49,872 nt of DNA from Plectonema radiosum NIES-515. Its GTDB lineage: Bacteria; Cyanobacteriota; Cyanobacteriia; Cyanobacteriales; Nostocaceae. Positions 40,769 to 49,707 of the stretch are shown piece by piece. Position 1 is the stretch's first letter. Each line of letters begins with the position of its first letter. The DNA is taken from positions 1-49,872 of the forward strand of contig NZ_JAOWRF010000033.1 of the NCBI RefSeq assembly GCF_025753815.1. The letters are read 5' to 3'. The position numbers were made by a program, and so were the translations under genes. The notes beneath the pieces were generated by a model. It did not search any database and was not told the DNA's origin. It saw nothing but the letters and a program-made list of their open reading frames with translations.

Positions 40769-40822
40769 GGGGGACAAGGGGGACAAGGAGGACAAGGGGG
40801 ACAAGGAGGACAAGGAGGACAA
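40769..40822. repeat. Six tandem 9-bp GGGGGACAA/GGAGGACAA units
   Basis: Six units of GGGGGACAA or GGAGGACAA run without interruption between the divergent M16 and TetR genes. Such 9-bp tracts vary in copy number by slippage. They could affect the spacing of promoter elements for the M16 operon. Confidence 0.85.
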
Positions 40823-41010
40823 GGGAGCGGGGGGAAAATATTTGTTCTTTCTTAGCCTTTTTCCCTTACCTCTCAACAAAATTACCCCATGCCCAATGCC
40901 TGAATCAAACAGGGCGTTAATCTTGTATTAAGGTTTCTGTGATTTTTATACTTCACGTTAGACAATAATGCTACAAATCCTGTTTTGGAAACATTACCGT
41001 AACTATTATT

Positions 41011-41625
41011 ATGCGAGTTTTTAATTCTTCTCCGCCTGCTGAGGCACAAACCCGTACCCGGATTTTAAGTGCGGCTTTGCGGTTGTTTGCATCTCAGGGA
41101 TTTGACGGTACGACTACCCGCGACTTAGCGCAGGCAGCTGGTGTAGCTGAAGGTACTTTGTTTCGTCATTTCCCGAATAAAAAGGCGATTTTGGTTGAGG
41201 TAGCGACTAACGGCTGGGTGGAGATTTTGACAGATTTGCTGACAGAATTGAGTGAAATGGGCAGTTATAAGGCTGTAGCGCAAGTGATGCGCCGGCGGAT
41301 GTGGAATATGCACAAAAATGTCGATTTGATGCGAGTTTGTTTTATGGAAGCGCAGTTTCACCCAGATTTGCGCGATCGCATTCAATTAGAAGTCATTGAT
41401 AAAATGAGTTCTGTTGCCGAAGCTTTCTTTCAAACCGCGATGGATAAAGGCATCTATCGCCAAACTAATGCTAAATTAGTTGCCAAAGTTTTTTTAGGAA
41501 TGTTTGCGATCGCAGGCTTTTCCAATAATACCTTGATGGAACCTGATGCCTCTCCGGAAGAAATGAAAGAAATGGCAGAAGGACTCGCTGATATATTCCT
41601 TAATGGTGTGTTGGTCAAAGAGTGA
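41011..41625 (+). CDS. TetR-family transcriptional regulator
   Basis: 204 residues. The N-terminal HTH is complete: RTRILSAALRLFASQGFDGT, then TTRDLAQAAGVAEGTLFRHF and PNKKAIL. The C-terminal ligand/dimer domain is helical, with RRRMWNMHKNVDLMRVCFME. It is divergent from the M16 pair and upstream of the GTPase operon (97 bp away), so it may control either. No clear operator dyad was found in the 270-bp divergent spacer. Effector unknown. Confidence 0.93.
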   Translation: MRVFNSSPPAEAQTRTRILSAALRLFASQGFDGTTTRDLAQAAGVAEGTLFRHFPNKKAILVEVATNGWVEILTDLLTELSEMGSYKAVAQVMRRRMWNMHKNVDLMRVCFMEAQFHPDLRDRIQLEVIDKMSSVAEAFFQTAMDKGIYRQTNAKLVAKVFLGMFAIAGFSNNTLMEPDASPEEMKEMAEGLADIFLNGVLVKE

Positions 41626-41721
41626 GGAGTTAGAAGTGAGGAGTTAGGAGTTGATGAGGAAAGACAAAAAATTATGGTTTTAGAGTAGACTTGGAGACAA
41701 ACAACTTGAGCAGGTTATCCG

Positions 41722-43974
41722 ATGGATAGAACTACACTCATTACTAACATTCTTGAGAAGCGTAAACCCCTTGCTCAGAGGATTCAAGTGGTACAGGGGA
41801 ACTTGAAAACTCTTTCCACAGCCCTGCATCAAGTGGAGGAGTACCGCAATCACCTTTTAAAACAAGTTGATGATCCGAATGTTATTGGGAGACTTGAAGA
41901 GATTAGTTTTTCTAACATTCAGTTGACTATTGCCTCTGAGTTAGAAACCTTAACTAAGCTAAAAAACCGTTTTTCTCGCGATACTCTCAATATAGGTGTA
42001 GTGGGACGTGCTAGACAAGGAAAAAGCCGTCTCCTGCAAAGTTTAACCAGATTAAGTGCAGCCGAAATCCCTGATGGCGATCGCCAACATTGTACAGGGG
42101 TTCGGAGTACAATTCACCATAACCCCAATGTCGATACTTATGGAGAGGTGTGGTTTCATACGGAGCGATCGTTTTTAGATGAAGTGATTACTCTTTACTA
42201 TGAAAAACTTCGTTTAGGCATAAAACCTATCACTTTAGAAGAATTTGCCAATAAACCTTTACCACAATTACCTCAAGATATCCCTGGTTATGCAGCACCA
42301 GGGGCAATGTATGAACATTTAAAGCGATATCATACTCACCTAGATCAATATCGTCATCTCTTCAAAGAAACTTCCCCTCTAATTATTCAGAAACATCAGA
42401 TTCGAGAATATGTTTCTCAAGATACTCTTGATGGTCAACGAATTTTATTTAACTATTTAGCGGTTAAGGAAGTAAAAATTACCTGCACATTCCCGAATGT
42501 TGATATTGGGAAAATTGCTTTAGTAGATATGCCAGGTTTAGGAGATACCGGACTTGGAGATGAAGAAAGGTTAATTCAAGCATTAGGAAAAGATATTGAT
42601 TTTGTTTTATTTGTGAGAATGCCTAAATCTGCCGGGGATTATTGGGCAGATGTAGATGTTAAATTATACGATACGGCTCGTTCAGCTTTAGCTGATTTGC
42701 CAGTTAACTTATGGTCATTTGTGGTACTTAATAGAACTAATGCCGAATCAAATAATGGCGATAATTTGAAAAATTGCCAAGATTTATTGGATACAGTAGA
42801 AGAAAAACATATTAAGGTAGAAAAATCTTTGATTGCTAACTGTGGTAATGACACAGAAGCAACTAAACTTTTAGATCAAGTTTTGGATTATTTAACTAAT
42901 AATATGATCGTTCTCGATCAACAATACACTTCTGCTTGTCAAGAACGTTTAAAAGAAATTAATAAAATCGTCAATGCGGAATTAAACAAAGCCAAAACCA
43001 TCTTCAATCAAAATGTAGAAGACGATTCTCAAGAAACTGAAGAACTCTTTAGCGATTTATTCGGAGATAATGATAGTGGCTGGTGGAAAGACGTTGCATT
43101 AGGACTTCAAGGACTGAGAACACAGCTTTGGTATCTGCGTCAAACTCCCAATGAAGAGTTACATAGTGGTGTCATTGCTGCTATTGAAAATTGTGAACAA
43201 GATAAAGGTATTTTATCTTCAGAAAATGCTCTACAAGAGATTAATGATCGAATTATGATTAGTAGTGCATTCCGAACTTATCCTGATTATCAAGATGAAC
43301 TGAGGGTATTTATCTCTCATCGTTTCTTATCTTTAGATGAAAATCTCAAGCGGACAGTGGAATTAGCAAAAAATCAGGTTGTTAATGTTTTAAAAGAAAA
43401 AGGACGTTTAAGCATCATAAGCAATACCGAAGGTTCGGAGTTTTTTACTGAAATCTCTGAACTCATACCAGAACGTTTTACAAAGCTAAAAGCCGGATTT
43501 AAAATCATAGCAGGCTTTCAATTATCATATCGTGGATTAATTCTTCCACGTATTCGTCAACACCTAGACGGACTTACTAATATTAGTGCTATGACGGGTC
43601 AATCAGGAGGAATTTCGGAACAACAAGATAAAACACTTACTGTTTCTAAAGATACAACTGCTGAAGATATTTTAACGGCTCTGGAAATCGATTATGATAA
43701 AGCGATTAATACGATTAAACCAGCCATAGAAGAATTGCTGTGTGAACCTAATGAAGCGGTTCATGCAATGGTAGAGGAATTTATTGATAACATCATTCGT
43801 CAAAAAGACATTCAAAAAGAATGGAAAAATTTTCTCCGAGGACTTCGGGGAAAGATATGGTCAGACATTTTTGGAAAAAAAGAAAGGGATAGAGAGATGA
43901 GAAAAGAATGGCTGGACTCAGTTAATCAAGTTACTCTAGTTAATCAACTTGAATCTTTTAATTTAGCTCAATAG
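41722..43974 (+). CDS. Dynamin-like large GTPase
   Basis: 750 residues. GTPase motifs: G1 GVVGRARQGKSRLLQSLTRL (about 93-112), G2-type Thr in HCTGVRST, G3 VDMPGLGDTG (about 273), and G4-like VVLNRTN. A helical stretch precedes the G domain (1-85). About 370 helical residues follow (INKIVNAELNKAKTIFNQN and others), comparable to the stalk of bacterial dynamin-like proteins, and the end is basic (FGKKERDREMRKEWL). It has no transmembrane helix. First gene of a three- or four-gene operon with a second GTPase. Membrane remodelling or defence roles are both plausible; none is shown. Confidence 0.8.
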   Translation: MDRTTLITNILEKRKPLAQRIQVVQGNLKTLSTALHQVEEYRNHLLKQVDDPNVIGRLEEISFSNIQLTIASELETLTKLKNRFSRDTLNIGVVGRARQGKSRLLQSLTRLSAAEIPDGDRQHCTGVRSTIHHNPNVDTYGEVWFHTERSFLDEVITLYYEKLRLGIKPITLEEFANKPLPQLPQDIPGYAAPGAMYEHLKRYHTHLDQYRHLFKETSPLIIQKHQIREYVSQDTLDGQRILFNYLAVKEVKITCTFPNVDIGKIALVDMPGLGDTGLGDEERLIQALGKDIDFVLFVRMPKSAGDYWADVDVKLYDTARSALADLPVNLWSFVVLNRTNAESNNGDNLKNCQDLLDTVEEKHIKVEKSLIANCGNDTEATKLLDQVLDYLTNNMIVLDQQYTSACQERLKEINKIVNAELNKAKTIFNQNVEDDSQETEELFSDLFGDNDSGWWKDVALGLQGLRTQLWYLRQTPNEELHSGVIAAIENCEQDKGILSSENALQEINDRIMISSAFRTYPDYQDELRVFISHRFLSLDENLKRTVELAKNQVVNVLKEKGRLSIISNTEGSEFFTEISELIPERFTKLKAGFKIIAGFQLSYRGLILPRIRQHLDGLTNISAMTGQSGGISEQQDKTLTVSKDTTAEDILTALEIDYDKAINTIKPAIEELLCEPNEAVHAMVEEFIDNIIRQKDIQKEWKNFLRGLRGKIWSDIFGKKERDREMRKEWLDSVNQVTLVNQLESFNLAQ

Positions 43975-43989
43975 TAGTGAGGAAAAATT

Positions 43990-45267
43990 ATGACAGATGG
44001 AAATGAAGAATTAAAAATCATTATGGTTGCTCTCAGAGGAATGGGTAAAACCAGTCTTTTAGCAGCCATGCACGAAGAATTTCGCAAAACCTTCGATAGA
44101 GCTAATCTTGATACTTGGGTAGATGATAACAATACATTACGCGCCATAGAAGAATGTAAGTCTGTCTTGAAAAATATAGATGCAAAATTAGAAAATAAAG
44201 TTACTCCTACGCAGCCTAAAGACAACCCTTGGAGTGACCAAGGTTTCAGCTTTGAGCTTGGTAGTAGTGGAAAAAAGTTTATGAAATTGAGGTTCACCGA
44301 TCCCTCTGGTGAATACTTTAATCCAAATGCGTCAGATGAACAAAGACAATATGTTAAAAGACAGCTAAATGAATGTGATGCTGTAGTAATTCCTATTGAT
44401 GCTACTGCACTCATGCAAAAAAAGACGGGAAAAGTAAATAATGCAGAAATCGGCACATGGCATGAAGAAAAAAATAGTTCTCAGCGCATTACCCAACTAT
44501 TAAAAGATGCTTATACTAATGTAAAATCGCCTAGATTAGTGATTTTAGCTCCTGTCAAGTGCGAAACCTATACTAAAACACCTAGAGATGCAGAAAGCTT
44601 ACTATACCATGTCAGAATCGGATATGGTGAATTACTCAATTTTTTTAAATCAGATTCTTTAATTGATAAGGTAGCTGTAGTAATAGCTCCAGTCCAAACT
44701 ATTGGAAATGTAGTTTTTAGTTATGCCAAGACTGATAACGATGGGTATACAAAGTTTTACTACCATAAAACTCCTATTAATGCTCCCTACGAACCGAAAG
44801 ATGGCGATCAACCTCTGCGATATATCTTATTGTTTCTCATTAATGTTTTCTTAGAAAACAAAAAAGAAATTCTTAAAAAAGAACAAGAGAATTTAAAAGC
44901 ACTTACAAGTGAGCTTGGTAAGGATAAAAGTAAGCTAGACAATGCAAAAAGAGAATTTGATGAAAAACAAAAACTCTTAAATGAACGTAATAATACATGG
45001 TGGTTAGCTAGAGCTATATTCAATATCTTTGATGATAGAGAATCACGGTACTATACAGCGAAAGAGCAATTTGACCAAAAACAAGTTGATTTTCAAGAAA
45101 CCCAATCAAATGTTGAAACAACTTCGCTCAAAGTTCAAGCAACTCAAGAAGAAATTAATGCATTCAATAATGCCTTATATAAATTTGCGATCGGCTGTAA
45201 AAATAATGATGGGTTTGCGGTTGTTCAAGGGCATAAATGGTTCAATGTTCCCCAGTCTATTTTCTAG
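43990..45267 (+). CDS. P-loop GTPase-like protein with coiled coil
   Basis: 425 residues, ATG 16 bp after the dynamin-like gene, AGGA upstream. P-loop ALRGMGKTSLLAAMHEEF at about 14-31; Walker-B/G3-like FTDPSGEYF at about 100; LAPVKCE at the place of G4; VVIAPVQTIGNV near G5. A hydrophobic segment RYILLFLINVFLE follows, then a strong coiled coil (about 295-400, Lys/Glu/Asp-rich). It resembles TRAFAC-type GTPases that I recall from NTP-dependent conflict-system surveys (DO-GTPase-like), from memory and unverified. Probably works with the dynamin-like protein. Confidence 0.65.
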   Translation: MTDGNEELKIIMVALRGMGKTSLLAAMHEEFRKTFDRANLDTWVDDNNTLRAIEECKSVLKNIDAKLENKVTPTQPKDNPWSDQGFSFELGSSGKKFMKLRFTDPSGEYFNPNASDEQRQYVKRQLNECDAVVIPIDATALMQKKTGKVNNAEIGTWHEEKNSSQRITQLLKDAYTNVKSPRLVILAPVKCETYTKTPRDAESLLYHVRIGYGELLNFFKSDSLIDKVAVVIAPVQTIGNVVFSYAKTDNDGYTKFYYHKTPINAPYEPKDGDQPLRYILLFLINVFLENKKEILKKEQENLKALTSELGKDKSKLDNAKREFDEKQKLLNERNNTWWLARAIFNIFDDRESRYYTAKEQFDQKQVDFQETQSNVETTSLKVQATQEEINAFNNALYKFAIGCKNNDGFAVVQGHKWFNVPQSIF

Positions 45268-45290
45268 CGAGCAACAAGGATGGTTGAGTT

Positions 45291-46256
45291 ATGAGTAACT
45301 TTGAAATCTATGTTAAAACTTCCGCACTAGGCAAGACAGGTATTCACTGGCGTCGGATCGAGAGTGAAGAACGTCAGCTTGTAGAAGTTCCTAGTTTGAT
45401 CAAACATCAAGTTATAGGAGAAGAAAATGGTCAAATAACTATTGTTAACGATTTAATTGATGAAGTTAAGCCCTCTCTACTTATATTTAGAGATAAGAAT
45501 GGCGAAAAGCTTCTATTAGAAATTACAGGAATTGAATCACCCCAACGCTCTATTAGGCTGGGACGAAAAGTTTTCAATTCTATGGTTTGGATAGCTGATG
45601 ATATAGAAGAAAACGAAGTAGTCTTACGAAAGATTGCTTATAGCGCAATCCAGAATATTTTACAGAAAGATTTTTCATTAAGTGAAATGATTGAGAAATC
45701 AGTAGAATTCTATGGACTAGAAGAATTTAGAGTCAATCTAAAAGAAATTAACGAATATATTGGGCATATTCAACCAGTTGATAGTCATCATTTTAGTGAT
45801 ATAGAATCATATCAAGAATATCAAATAGAACATAAATCGTCTGAAAGTTTAGATAAATTGGCAGAAGAACTCCAAAATTATGCCCTACCTAAACAATGGG
45901 TGAATTGGGATGGAGAAACAAAAAACGATGGCGTTTTAATTGTTGTGACAGAAAATTTAGAAAAAAGAACTATTCTGCACAAAGCTGGAGTCTGGAGAGG
46001 TTTTGCAACTAATGTAGAAGAACCTGCAAAAGTAGTTGAATTACAGGAAAAAAAAACGAAAACGTTGCCACCAGTGGAGACACTACCAGCAGAACAGACT
46101 CAAATACCCCATCAACCAATTTCAACTCCTTGGCGCATAATCATAATGCTGATAGTGGGGATAATAGTGATATTGTTCATAATTCTCGGATTCCCATCCC
46201 CGGTGCAAGCTCCACATCAACCGGAGAAGAATCCACAATTGTATTTGTTGAGGTAA
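45291..46256 (+). CDS. Hypothetical protein with C-terminal membrane anchor, GTPase operon
   Basis: 321 residues. The N-terminal 110 residues are beta-rich (VKTSALGKTGIHWRRIESEE, then SLLIFRDKNGEKLLLEITGI). A helical middle (SLSEMIEKSVEFYGLEEFRV), a Pro/Gln linker and one membrane helix at about 281-302 (WRIIIMLIVGIIVILFIILG) follow. Tail of about 20 residues. It starts 24 bp after the GTPase gene (GAGTT near ATG, weak ribosome site). It could anchor the GTPase complex at the membrane. No family recognised. Its 3' end overlaps a frame that continues in the next gene, so a frameshift is possible. Confidence 0.7.
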   Translation: MSNFEIYVKTSALGKTGIHWRRIESEERQLVEVPSLIKHQVIGEENGQITIVNDLIDEVKPSLLIFRDKNGEKLLLEITGIESPQRSIRLGRKVFNSMVWIADDIEENEVVLRKIAYSAIQNILQKDFSLSEMIEKSVEFYGLEEFRVNLKEINEYIGHIQPVDSHHFSDIESYQEYQIEHKSSESLDKLAEELQNYALPKQWVNWDGETKNDGVLIVVTENLEKRTILHKAGVWRGFATNVEEPAKVVELQEKKTKTLPPVETLPAEQTQIPHQPISTPWRIIIMLIVGIIVILFIILGFPSPVQAPHQPEKNPQLYLLR

Positions 46257-46336
46257 GTAAATCGATAGTAAATATAGTAAATTTTGTAGGAGATGTGGTT
46301 TCCTCATTATTAACAGAAGAAACCATAACATCTTTA

Positions 46337-46861
46337 ATGTCTCGATTAGATGATGAACAAAATTGGAATTTATTTTATATTGTCAATTTCTTAAACTTAT
46401 ATTACTATTACTCACCTGATACTTCTCCTTCTCAAAAACATGACATAAGTATTTTATATGGAGAGCTAATTCAAAAAATAAAGCTTAAAGACAAAGAGTA
46501 CAAGTGCGACCTTGCAGAACAGTTTAAAAAAATAATGAGTTTATATGGAGAGCTAATTCAAAAAATAAAGTGTGAAGGCGAAGACTACAAGCGCAAAGTT
46601 GAGGAACAGTTTCAAAAGAGTCATCAAGGATTAGATTCTAAAGATAACAACAAAATTCCTAATCATCCTGAGATTATTAATAAATTTAATGTTTTAAATA
46701 GTCATGAAAAACAAAATTTGAAGTATCTTGGTTGGTTTATTTTATATTGCAAAATCTATAGGTTAGATATAAATGATCCAAAGAGGATAACGCCGATTTG
46801 GCAGCGTTACTCTCGCTTAATTGAGCAGATTAAATGTTTGCCTATTAATGAACGGATTTAA
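46337..46861 (+). CDS. Hypothetical protein with 29-residue internal repeat
   Basis: The frame is open from 46130, but its first part overlaps the coding end of the preceding gene in another frame. The first ATG clear of the overlap is at 46337, giving 174 residues; the real start is uncertain. It has a tandem repeat of period 87 bp (29 residues): ILYGELIQKIKLKDKEYKCD and SLYGELIQKIKCEGEDYKRK. Then comes a helical end (EKQNLKYLGWFILYCKIYRL). It may instead be the frameshifted C-terminal part of the membrane-anchored protein. No family recognised. Confidence 0.5.
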   Translation: MSRLDDEQNWNLFYIVNFLNLYYYYSPDTSPSQKHDISILYGELIQKIKLKDKEYKCDLAEQFKKIMSLYGELIQKIKCEGEDYKRKVEEQFQKSHQGLDSKDNNKIPNHPEIINKFNVLNSHEKQNLKYLGWFILYCKIYRLDINDPKRITPIWQRYSRLIEQIKCLPINERI

Positions 46862-46925
46862 TATGAGTGTAATTTGAACTTTGCCTAACAAACATTTGCA
46901 GTATAATCAATCACGCAAAAGTTAA

Positions 46926-47375
46926 TCATAATTTATAACCCCTAACTGTTTTTGCTTGCTGACGCCATTGTTGCACTAATTCGATCGCCGGACATAAATC
47001 TCGTCGCTGCATGGTTGCTACCTGGAAGCGCAAAACTTGTTGATGCAATCTGTGCGTGGGAGTTTCTGCCAACTGTGCCACCGAACCTATACCTGCATGA
47101 AGCAATAATCCGCAATATTGCGTCCCCACACTGGGAATGCGAGCCAAATCCGCCAAAGCTACCCATTTATTTACATACTGAAGATGAACTTGTAATTTAT
47201 TTGCCAACGCCACCTTAGATTGCAAACTATTTCCTTGTTGAAAGAGCGCTTTTGTGGTAAATATCCCGCAGTTTTGGAGTTGGACTAGTTCTTCCTGACC
47301 TAATCCTGGCAATTGTTCAATCGACCAATCGCCAGTTGGCGTATTGTCCAATTTAGCTTGATTTTTAACAGACAT
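46926..47375 (-). CDS. DUF4332 (helix-hairpin-helix) protein
   Basis: 149 residues. Two helix-hairpin-helix-like segments: IEQLPGLGQEELVQLQNCGI and LARIPSVGTQYCGLLLHAGI. The second is followed by GSVAQLAETPTHRLHQQV. This matches DUF4332, a family with HhH motifs and a suspected DNA-binding or nuclease-accessory role. The function is not known. It is convergent with the GTPase operon, which ends 65 bp away. Confidence 0.85.
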   Translation of the reverse strand: MSVKNQAKLDNTPTGDWSIEQLPGLGQEELVQLQNCGIFTTKALFQQGNSLQSKVALANKLQVHLQYVNKWVALADLARIPSVGTQYCGLLLHAGIGSVAQLAETPTHRLHQQVLRFQVATMQRRDLCPAIELVQQWRQQAKTVRGYKL

Positions 47376-47511
47376 TTTTTACCTGAGAAATAAGTTTGTT
47401 TAACTATTGTGACAAATTCACTCGTTGAGATCCTTGTCGATAGTTAGATAACAACAAGAACATTACGCAGTACTGTAGAGTTAGTAATTCTAACTCCAAC
47501 AGTTTGAGCCA

Positions 47512-47820
47512 ATGTTAAATAAAAACGGAAGCTTGAGGAGAAAAGCGATCGCCAACATCCTTGTTGCCATAACAACCGCGCTAACTTCTGCGGGGTTAGT
47601 CAGCTGCGGTAACGACGAACCAAAGCCACAGACTGAAACCCAGCAACAAAATCAACAAAATACTCAGTACAATAATCAGACTAACCAAAAGCCTATCCGG
47701 TCTAACAACGACCAAAAAGACGACAAAGACGACAAAGACGACCAAAAAGACGACAAAGACGACCAAAAAGACGACCAAAAAGACGACCAAAAAGACGACA
47801 AAGACGACGACAAAAAGTAG
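47512..47820 (+). CDS. Putative lipoprotein with Asp/Lys-rich repeat
   Basis: 102 residues. A signal peptide with a lipobox-like GLVSC (Cys at about residue 32), so it is likely lipid-anchored. After a Gln/Asn-rich stretch (QQQNQQNTQYNNQTN) the last 40 residues are (D)QKDD/KDD units, encoded by GACGACCAAAAA/GACGACAAA repeats. Such a tail is strongly charged and could bind cations or extend from the surface. The antisense frame over it (Val-rich) is a shadow. The repeat number is likely variable between strains. Confidence 0.7.
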   Translation: MLNKNGSLRRKAIANILVAITTALTSAGLVSCGNDEPKPQTETQQQNQQNTQYNNQTNQKPIRSNNDQKDDKDDKDDQKDDKDDQKDDQKDDQKDDKDDDKK

Positions 47821-47833
47821 GGACTGGGGATTA

Positions 47834-47943
47834 GAAGCCCCGACGATTAAAATCGCGGCTACACAAACGCTCGTCCGCCTACCTTGGACTAACCTGAAAA
47901 TAGGGTTTTAAATTTAATCTGACGAGAGTAATAAAAGAGCGTT
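47834..47943. repeat. About 107-bp dispersed repeat, copy a
   Basis: Starts GAAGCCCCGACGATTAAAAT, passes CGCGGCTACACAAACG, CTAACCTGAAAATAGGGTTT and ends TAATAAAAGAGCG. A nearly identical second copy lies at 49708-49813, so the aminopeptidase gene is flanked by direct repeats. Confidence 0.85.
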
Positions 47944-48008
47944 AGGAAAAGAATTATTACCAATGCTCATTGCGAGCGTGCCCATTGCCCAATAGACATA
48001 GGAGTGAA

Positions 48009-48083
48009 AATGAGTGTAGAGACTATTCTGTGCTACGTCTGTTGGGGTTCAGATAACGCATCATTAAATTCGGTCGATGTCTA
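48009..48083. repeat. MITE-like dispersed repeat upstream of the aminopeptidase gene
   Basis: TGTAGAGACTATTCTGTGCT, ACGTCTGTTGGGGTTCAG, ATAACGCATCATTAAATT, then GGTCGATGTCTAATGCC. Same modules as the other copies; the first part is inverted at 6598-6638. Confidence 0.6.
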
Positions 48084-48140
48084 ATGCCCAATGCCCCATG
48101 CCCCATGCCCATTGCCCATTGCCCAATGCCCAATGCTGAT
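48084..48140. repeat. CCCATGC/CCCATTG heptamer tract
   Basis: ATGCCCCATGCCCCATGC and CATTGCCCATTGCCCAATGC run up to the start of the aminopeptidase gene. They resemble the tract before fmt and give a false N-terminal extension to the coding frame. Confidence 0.8.
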
Positions 48141-49515
48141 ACAAAACACTTCTAACTCCCTTGTGGATACTCTACGGCAGCGAAGACAAAAACTAGCCAG
48201 CCTAATTGATTTTCCGGTAATTCTCTGGTCAGGAAACAACAGTCCGCGTAACTTTCCAGCAAATGTCTTTCCTTTTCGCGCTAGCAGTCATTTCCTCTAT
48301 TTTGCGGGACTTCCCTTACCAAACGCGGTAATTCGCTTAGAAGCTGGAAAGTTAGAACTATTCATGGACGATCCTAAACCGAGTAGCGCTTTATGGCATG
48401 GAGAAACGCCAATTAGAGAAGAAATCGCCGAAAAAATTGGCGCGGATGTTGCTAAACCAATGGTGGAATTAGAATTATCAGTAGAAGGTGCGGCAACAAT
48501 TGCCGTGCAAGATGCTGCCACTTGGACTCAGCAGTCGCAACTCTTGGGTAGATTAGTATTACCGCAAATTCAGCCAGCCGGAATTGACTTAGAGTTAGCC
48601 AAAGCAATTGTTACAGTACGTCTCACCCACGACGAAGCAGCATTAAGCGAGTTAAGAAAAGCGGCTGCTGTCACCATCGAAGCGCATAAAGCTGGTATGC
48701 GTGCTACAACTAGCGCCAAAATAGAAGCAGAAGTCCGGGCAGCGATGGAAGCAGCGATCGTGGCACATAACATGACTACTTCCTACAACAGTATTGTCAC
48801 CGTTCATGGCGAAGTTTTGCATAGCGATCGCTATCACCATTCTTTGCAACCTGGTGATTTACTACTTGCTGATGTCGGTGCGGAAACTGAAATGGGTTGG
48901 GCTGCTGATGTCACTCGCACTTGGGCTGTATCTGGAAAATTTTCATCTACCCAGAGAGATATTTATGATGTCGTATTGGCAGCTCATGATGCGTGCATTG
49001 CCAAAATCCGTCCTGGTGTAGAGTATAAAGATATTCATTTACTAGCTTGCAGCGTCATTGCGTCAGGTTTGGTAAATTTAGGCATTTTCAAAGGAAATCC
49101 GCAAGACTTAGTAGAAATGGATGCTCACGCACTGTTTTTCCCCCACGGAATCGGTCATTTGCTGGGTTTGGATGTGCATGATATGGAAGACTTGGGGGAT
49201 TTGGCAGGGTATGAAGAGGAAAGAGAAAGAAGCGATCGCTTTGGTTTAAGCTACCTACGTTTAAATCGTCCCCTCCGTCCCGGAATGTTAGTTACAATCG
49301 AACCTGGCTTTTATCAAGTCCCTGCGATTTTAAATGATGCTAACCTGCGCTCAAAGTATCATAACATCGTCAATTGGGAGCGTTTCTCTCAATTTGCCGA
49401 TGTACGCGGAATCCGCATTGAAGATGATATTTTAGTTACAACAGAAGGCAGCGAAGTTTTAACAGCCGCATTGCCAAATCAAGCCAGTGCTGTAGAGGAT
49501 TTGGTTAGTGGTTAG
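48133..49515 (+). CDS. Xaa-Pro aminopeptidase (aminopeptidase P family)
   Basis: M24 metallopeptidase removing N-terminal residues before proline. I start it at the ATG at 48133 (460 residues); the ATG at 48091 lies in heptamer repeats. The N-terminal domain has ILWSGNNSPRNFPANVFPFR with SSHFLYFAGLPLP. The catalytic domain holds the five metal ligands: two Asp in LLADVGAETEMGWAADVTRT, His in FFPHGIGHLLGLDVHD, Glu in LVTIEPGFYQVP, Glu in GIRIEDDILVT. Insert after HDMEDLGDLAG (YEEERERSDRFGL) is usual in the cyanobacterial type. Likely cytoplasmic dimer. Identity firm. Confidence 0.95.
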   Translation: MLIQNTSNSLVDTLRQRRQKLASLIDFPVILWSGNNSPRNFPANVFPFRASSHFLYFAGLPLPNAVIRLEAGKLELFMDDPKPSSALWHGETPIREEIAEKIGADVAKPMVELELSVEGAATIAVQDAATWTQQSQLLGRLVLPQIQPAGIDLELAKAIVTVRLTHDEAALSELRKAAAVTIEAHKAGMRATTSAKIEAEVRAAMEAAIVAHNMTTSYNSIVTVHGEVLHSDRYHHSLQPGDLLLADVGAETEMGWAADVTRTWAVSGKFSSTQRDIYDVVLAAHDACIAKIRPGVEYKDIHLLACSVIASGLVNLGIFKGNPQDLVEMDAHALFFPHGIGHLLGLDVHDMEDLGDLAGYEEERERSDRFGLSYLRLNRPLRPGMLVTIEPGFYQVPAILNDANLRSKYHNIVNWERFSQFADVRGIRIEDDILVTTEGSEVLTAALPNQASAVEDLVSG

Positions 49516-49529
49516 TCGATAGTGGTTAG

Positions 49530-49680
49530 TTGTTAGTGGACAGTGGTTATTGCTGAAAAAATAACCCTCTAACTCCAAACTCCAAACCCCTAACTCCAAA
49601 CCCCTAACTCCTAACTCCAAACTCCTAACTCCTAACTCCTAACTCCTAACTCCTAACCCCTAACTCCTAACCCTCTTTTA
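49530..49680. repeat. CTAACTC heptamer repeat tract
   Basis: Repeated CCTAACT and CCAAACC/CCAAACT heptamers extend for more than 100 bp. They are the strand-specific degenerate heptamers characteristic of Nostocales spacers. No gene inside. Confidence 0.85.
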
Positions 49681-49707
49681 TGACTCTGGAGAGAGAATAA
49701 TAATTAT

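Noticed and set aside
41641-41721. Possible promoter for the GTPase operon
   Set aside because: Only GAGTTAGAAGTGAGGAGTTAG-type heptamer repeat is visible; no -10/-35 pair could be placed.
47596-47790. Val/Phe-rich antisense frame
   Set aside because: It is the mirror of the Asp/Lys repeat of the lipoprotein gene; the hydrophobic look comes from the repeat on the other strand.
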